A stretch of 64,000 nt of DNA. Source: Kutzneria sp044547355 (GTDB lineage: Bacteria; Actinomycetota; Actinomycetes; Mycobacteriales; Pseudonocardiaceae). This document shows positions 61,550 to 64,000 of this stretch, piece after piece (within the stretch, counting starts at the first letter, position 1; the number at the start of each line of letters is the position of its first letter). Made by a program: the position numbers and the translations under genes. The notes under the pieces are model-generated. The model did no database searches. It had not been told where the DNA came from and saw only the letters and a program-made list of their open reading frames with translations. The DNA lies in NCBI RefSeq assembly GCF_044547355.1, contig NZ_JBIUAG010000045.1:1-64000 (forward strand), given 5' to 3'.

Positions 61550-61581
61550 AGAGGCGGCGGAGTCGGGACTCCGCCGCCTCT
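61550..61581. terminator. Bidirectional terminator
   Basis: AGAGGCGGCGGAGT (61550-61563), loop CGGG, exact complement 61568-61581. It is preceded by an A-run (61546-61550), which serves as a T-tract for the minus-strand PAC2 gene. It lies between the convergent bkdC and PAC2 genes. Confidence 0.85.
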
Positions 61582-61596
61582 GTTATCGGACGGCAA

Positions 61597-62520
61597 TCAG
61601 CGGTCGAACGGGCCCGGCGGCCCGTCGCCGCGCTGGCCGGGGCCGCCGCGACCACGGCGGCGCAGGTAGCGCTCGAAATCGGCGGCGATGGCGTCGCCGC
61701 TGGTCTCGCTGAGCTGGTTGTCGGCGTCGGCGTCGCCGCGCTCCTCGAGGGCGCGGACGTAGTTGCGCACGTCCTCGTCCTCCTCGGCCATCTCGGTGAC
61801 GGTCTGCTCCCACTCCTCGGCCTGCTCCGGCAGCGCCCCGAGCGGCACCTCGATGTCCAGGGCCTCCTCGACGCGGTGCAGCAGCGCCAGGGTGGCCTTG
61901 GGCGCGGGCGGCTGCGACACGTAGTGCGGCACGGCGGCCCAGAACGAGATGGCGGGCACGCCGGCCTGCACGCAGGCGTCCTGGAACACGCCGACGATGC
62001 CGGTGGCGCCCTCGTACCGGGAGCTCTCCAGGCCGAACTTGGCCGCGGAGTTGGCGTCGTAGGCCATGCCGGTGACCGGCACGGGACGGGTGTGCGGGGT
62101 GTCCATCAGCATGGCCCCCAGCGTCACGACGGTGGTCACGCCCAGCCGCTCGACATGGCCGATGAGCTCGGCGCAGAACTTGCGCCAGCGCATGTTCGGC
62201 TCGATGCCGTGCACGAGCACCACGTCCACCGAGGACCCCGGCGGGCGGCACACCGACAGCCGGGTGGTGGGCCACTCGATCCGCCGCGTGATGCCCTCGA
62301 CCATCCGGACCGTTGGTCGCGTGACCTGGAAGTCGTAGTAGTCGTCGGGGTCGAGTTCGGCGAGGGGAGTGGCGTCCCAGGTGAGTTCGAGGTGCTCGAT
62401 CGCGGTGCTGGCGGCGTCGCCGGCGTCGTTCCACCCTTCGAAAGCGGCGACGAGGACGGGGTCGACGAGCTGACGCTGCTCGGCCGAGGCGTCCTCTGGG
62501 TTCAGGTCCGGATCGGTCAC
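61597..62520 (-). CDS. PAC2-family protein
   Basis: 307 aa. PAC2 (proteasome assembly chaperone-like) pattern: VLVAAFEGWNDAGDAASTAI, DYYDFQVTRPTVRM, VVLVHGIEPNMRWRKFCAEL, VTTVVTLGAMLMDTPHTRPV, SSRYEGATGIVGVFQDACVQ, ISFWAAVPHYV. It is conserved in proteasome-bearing actinobacteria. The acidic C-terminus ends in an Arg/Gly/Pro tail. The molecular function in bacteria is unproven. Confidence 0.9.
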   Translation of the reverse strand: MTDPDLNPEDASAEQRQLVDPVLVAAFEGWNDAGDAASTAIEHLELTWDATPLAELDPDDYYDFQVTRPTVRMVEGITRRIEWPTTRLSVCRPPGSSVDVVLVHGIEPNMRWRKFCAELIGHVERLGVTTVVTLGAMLMDTPHTRPVPVTGMAYDANSAAKFGLESSRYEGATGIVGVFQDACVQAGVPAISFWAAVPHYVSQPPAPKATLALLHRVEEALDIEVPLGALPEQAEEWEQTVTEMAEEDEDVRNYVRALEERGDADADNQLSETSGDAIAADFERYLRRRGRGGPGQRGDGPPGPFDR

Positions 62521-62699
62521 CGGCCCAGCCTACGACCCAGCCCCGGCCGAACTCGTTCGGTGCACCTCATAACTGCCCGCGCGTCGTAACGGGCAAGGGT
62601 GTGGCGCTGGCCGCACCGGCCCGCGAACGGTCGGTGGCCGCCGCCCGCTCGGTTACGGTTGGCCGCGGTGGCACTGACTTCGACAGGCGGGAGAAACCG

Positions 62700-63362
62700 G
62701 TGCGCAGGCCGGCGGCGGTGCTGTTCGACATGGACGGCACCCTCATCGACTCCGAGAAGGTCTGGGACGTCTCGCTGGCCGATGTGGCCACCCACCTCGG
62801 CGGGGCGCTCACGCCCGAGACCAGGGCGGAGATGATCGGGTCCAACATGGACCGCACCATGGTGCTGATGTTCCAGGACCTGGGGCTGCCCCTGGACCCG
62901 GTGGCCATGGACGAGGCGTGCCGGTTTCTCACCAAGCGAACAGAGGAGCTGTTCCACGACGGCCTGCCGTGGCGGCCGGGCGCGGCGGAACTGCTCGCGG
63001 CGGTGCGGGCGGCGGGCGTGCCGACGGCGTTGGTCACCTCGACCGAGCGCGCGCTGACCGAGATCGCCCTCGACACGATCGGCCGTGACTTCTTCGACGT
63101 GACCATCTGCGGCGACGAGGTCGACGGCCGCAACAAGCCGCTGCCCGAGCCGTACCTGAAGGCGGCACGGCTGCTGGGCGTGGCCCCGGCCGACTGCGTG
63201 GCGGTGGAGGACTCGCCGACCGGCTCGGCCTCGGCGGCGGCGGCCGGCTGCACGGTGCTGGTCGTGCCGTGCGACGTGGACGTGCCGATCGGGCCGGGCA
63301 TGGTGCGCCGCGAGACGCTGGTCGGCGTGGACGTGCCGGCCCTGGGGGTACTTCTGCCCTGA
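62700..63362 (+). CDS. HAD-family phosphatase
   Basis: 220 aa from GTG 62700. HAD motifs: I VLFDMDGTLIDSE with the nucleophile Asp, II VTSTERAL, III Lys in NKPLPEPYLKAA, IV VAVEDSPTGSASAAAAG. A helical cap lies between motifs I and II (subclass IA). It is a small-molecule phosphatase, such as a sugar phosphate phosphatase; the substrate is not determinable. It is monocistronic and followed by a strong terminator. Confidence 0.88.
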   Translation: MRRPAAVLFDMDGTLIDSEKVWDVSLADVATHLGGALTPETRAEMIGSNMDRTMVLMFQDLGLPLDPVAMDEACRFLTKRTEELFHDGLPWRPGAAELLAAVRAAGVPTALVTSTERALTEIALDTIGRDFFDVTICGDEVDGRNKPLPEPYLKAARLLGVAPADCVAVEDSPTGSASAAAAGCTVLVVPCDVDVPIGPGMVRRETLVGVDVPALGVLLP

Positions 63363-63432
63363 CCAATGGCACTTGCCGCTGGTATATCACTCAGCCGGCT
63401 GGCATTCTGTCAGACACTACCGGGGACAGGAT

Positions 63433-63465
63433 GGGCGCCGCGGGCCATCGCGGCCCGCGGCGCCC
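63433..63465 (+). terminator. Rho-independent terminator of the HAD gene
   Basis: GGGCGCCGCGGGCC (63433-63446), loop ATCGC, perfect complement 63452-63465, followed by GATTTGTTTT. Confidence 0.85.
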
Positions 63466-63559
63466 GATTTGTTTTCCCGAACGATTTTTCGAAACGAGAC
63501 AGGGTCGTTTTTCCGGTGTGGCGCAGCTGACGGTGCCCGACCGGTCAGGTGAATTGCCT

Positions 63560-63571
63560 TACCGATCGGTA
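63560..63571. promoter_or_regulatory. 12-bp perfect palindrome, possible TetR-type operator
   Basis: TACCGATCGGTA is fully self-complementary and lies 51 bp upstream of the ketosynthase start, where a repressor could block the promoter. The rest of 63363-63621 shows no gene. Confidence 0.45.
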
Positions 63572-63621
63572 GCGGATCTCCTTGGGGGAACGTGTCTTTC
63601 CCGAGGACAGGAGCCGCCACT

Positions 63622-64000
63622 GTGAGGGCGTCCATTCGCACCAGCGCTCCCGCGCGCCATGCCGCCATGCTCGGCATCGGCGTGTACCGGCCCCGGCTGG
63701 TCGTGGACAACGACGAGGTGGCCGGGCTCATCGACTCGTCCGACGCATGGATCCGCACCCGCTCGGGCATCCAGCGCCGGCGCTGGGCCGGCGAGGACGA
63801 GACCATCGTGGCCATGGCCGCCGCGGCCGCCGCCGAGGCCATCGAGCGCAGCGGCGTCGACCCGGCCGACATCGGCTGCGTGCTGCTGGCCACCATCTCC
63901 AACCTCAAACAGACGCCGGCGGCGGCCAGCGAGGTCGCCACCCTGGTCGGCGCGGTCAACGCCGGCGCGATGGACATCTCCGCCGCCTGTGCCGGCTTCT
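63622..64000 (+). CDS. 3-oxoacyl-ACP synthase III (FabH-like), 5' part
   Basis: At least 126 aa from GTG 63622 (ACAGGAG 8 nt upstream), cut by the window end. Thiolase-fold KAS III start: LGIGVYRPRLVVDNDEVAGL, SSDAWIRTRSGIQRRRWA, ADIGCVLLATISNLKQTPAA, and MDISAACAGF with the active-site Cys near the edge. Whether it belongs to primary fatty acid synthesis or to a pathway cannot be decided without the downstream genes. Confidence 0.87.
   Translation, partial: MRASIRTSAPARHAAMLGIGVYRPRLVVDNDEVAGLIDSSDAWIRTRSGIQRRRWAGEDETIVAMAAAAAAEAIERSGVDPADIGCVLLATISNLKQTPAAASEVATLVGAVNAGAMDISAACAGF

Noticed and set aside
1..64000. tRNA or rRNA genes
   Set aside because: No cloverleaf-forming segments with conserved TTCGA arms and no rRNA sequence were recognised by eye; a covariance-model scan would be decisive.

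Overview
The window is high-GC actinobacterial DNA with GTG/TTG starts, many 4-nt ATGA/GTGA gene overlaps, a mycothiol-type DinB enzyme, an iniBAC-like operon and leaderless promoters. Gene content and the dispersed repeats point to a filamentous actinomycete, most likely Pseudonocardiaceae (Kutzneria/Saccharothrix/Lentzea-like). That placement is an inference. No rRNA, tRNA or CRISPR array was seen.

Left part (1-22 kb): an Hsp70-like membrane-anchored ATPase (minus) diverges from an IniB-like repeat protein and two dynamin-like GTPases (IniA/IniC-like), followed by a secreted Cys-rich protein. Next come a LuxR regulator, an ArsR-type regulator, an unknown protein, a GGDEF diguanylate cyclase, a LapA-like membrane protein, an MDMPI-type mycothiol enzyme, a SnoaL-like protein, an XRE-ATPase-TPR regulator, a secreted ricin-type lectin, a secreted PI-PLC-like phosphodiesterase, the fused isobutyryl-CoA mutase icmF, and an SDR.

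Island (about 22-52.3 kb): lower-GC hypothetical genes and a frameshifted transposase remnant precede a nonribosomal peptide cluster made of two divergent operons. Minus operon (31461 to 23743): class C beta-lactamase-like hydrolase, amidase, stand-alone thioester reductase, acyl-CoA dehydrogenase-like flavoprotein, and a DrrAB-like ABC exporter. Plus operon (32079 to 51674): trimodular NRPS (C-A-T x3), C-T didomain, A-T didomain, MFS exporter, MbtH, fused pyruvate-dehydrogenase-like E1 alpha/beta, E2-like acyltransferase with an altered active-site motif, glycosyltransferase, SCP2-like protein and YbaK-like deacylase. Specificity residues read by eye suggest Ala, then Gly, then unknown, plus a free-standing Asn-like unit. 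The Ala-Gly start, reductive release and PDH-like C2-unit enzymes resemble parts of the tetrahydroisoquinoline pathways (quinocarcin, naphthyridinomycin, saframycin), but the tyrosine-tailoring genes of that class are absent here, so the product is probably different. The right edge carries a truncated TauD-type dioxygenase remnant and a gene-free stretch with a strong hairpin.

Right part (52.6-64 kb): GH105-type secreted glycosidase, MBL-fold hydrolase, TIGR00027-type methyltransferase, MarR regulator with membrane protein, a Lrp/AsnC regulator divergent from a bkdABC branched-chain 2-oxoacid dehydrogenase operon, a PAC2 protein, a HAD phosphatase, and the start of a FabH-like ketosynthase.

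Three dispersed repeat families are visible: a CCACATGCGCTTCC palindrome at convergent gene junctions, a GGGGCCCTTC palindrome also at gene 3' ends, and a 68-bp element that begins inside start codons (iniA/iniC junction and icmF).
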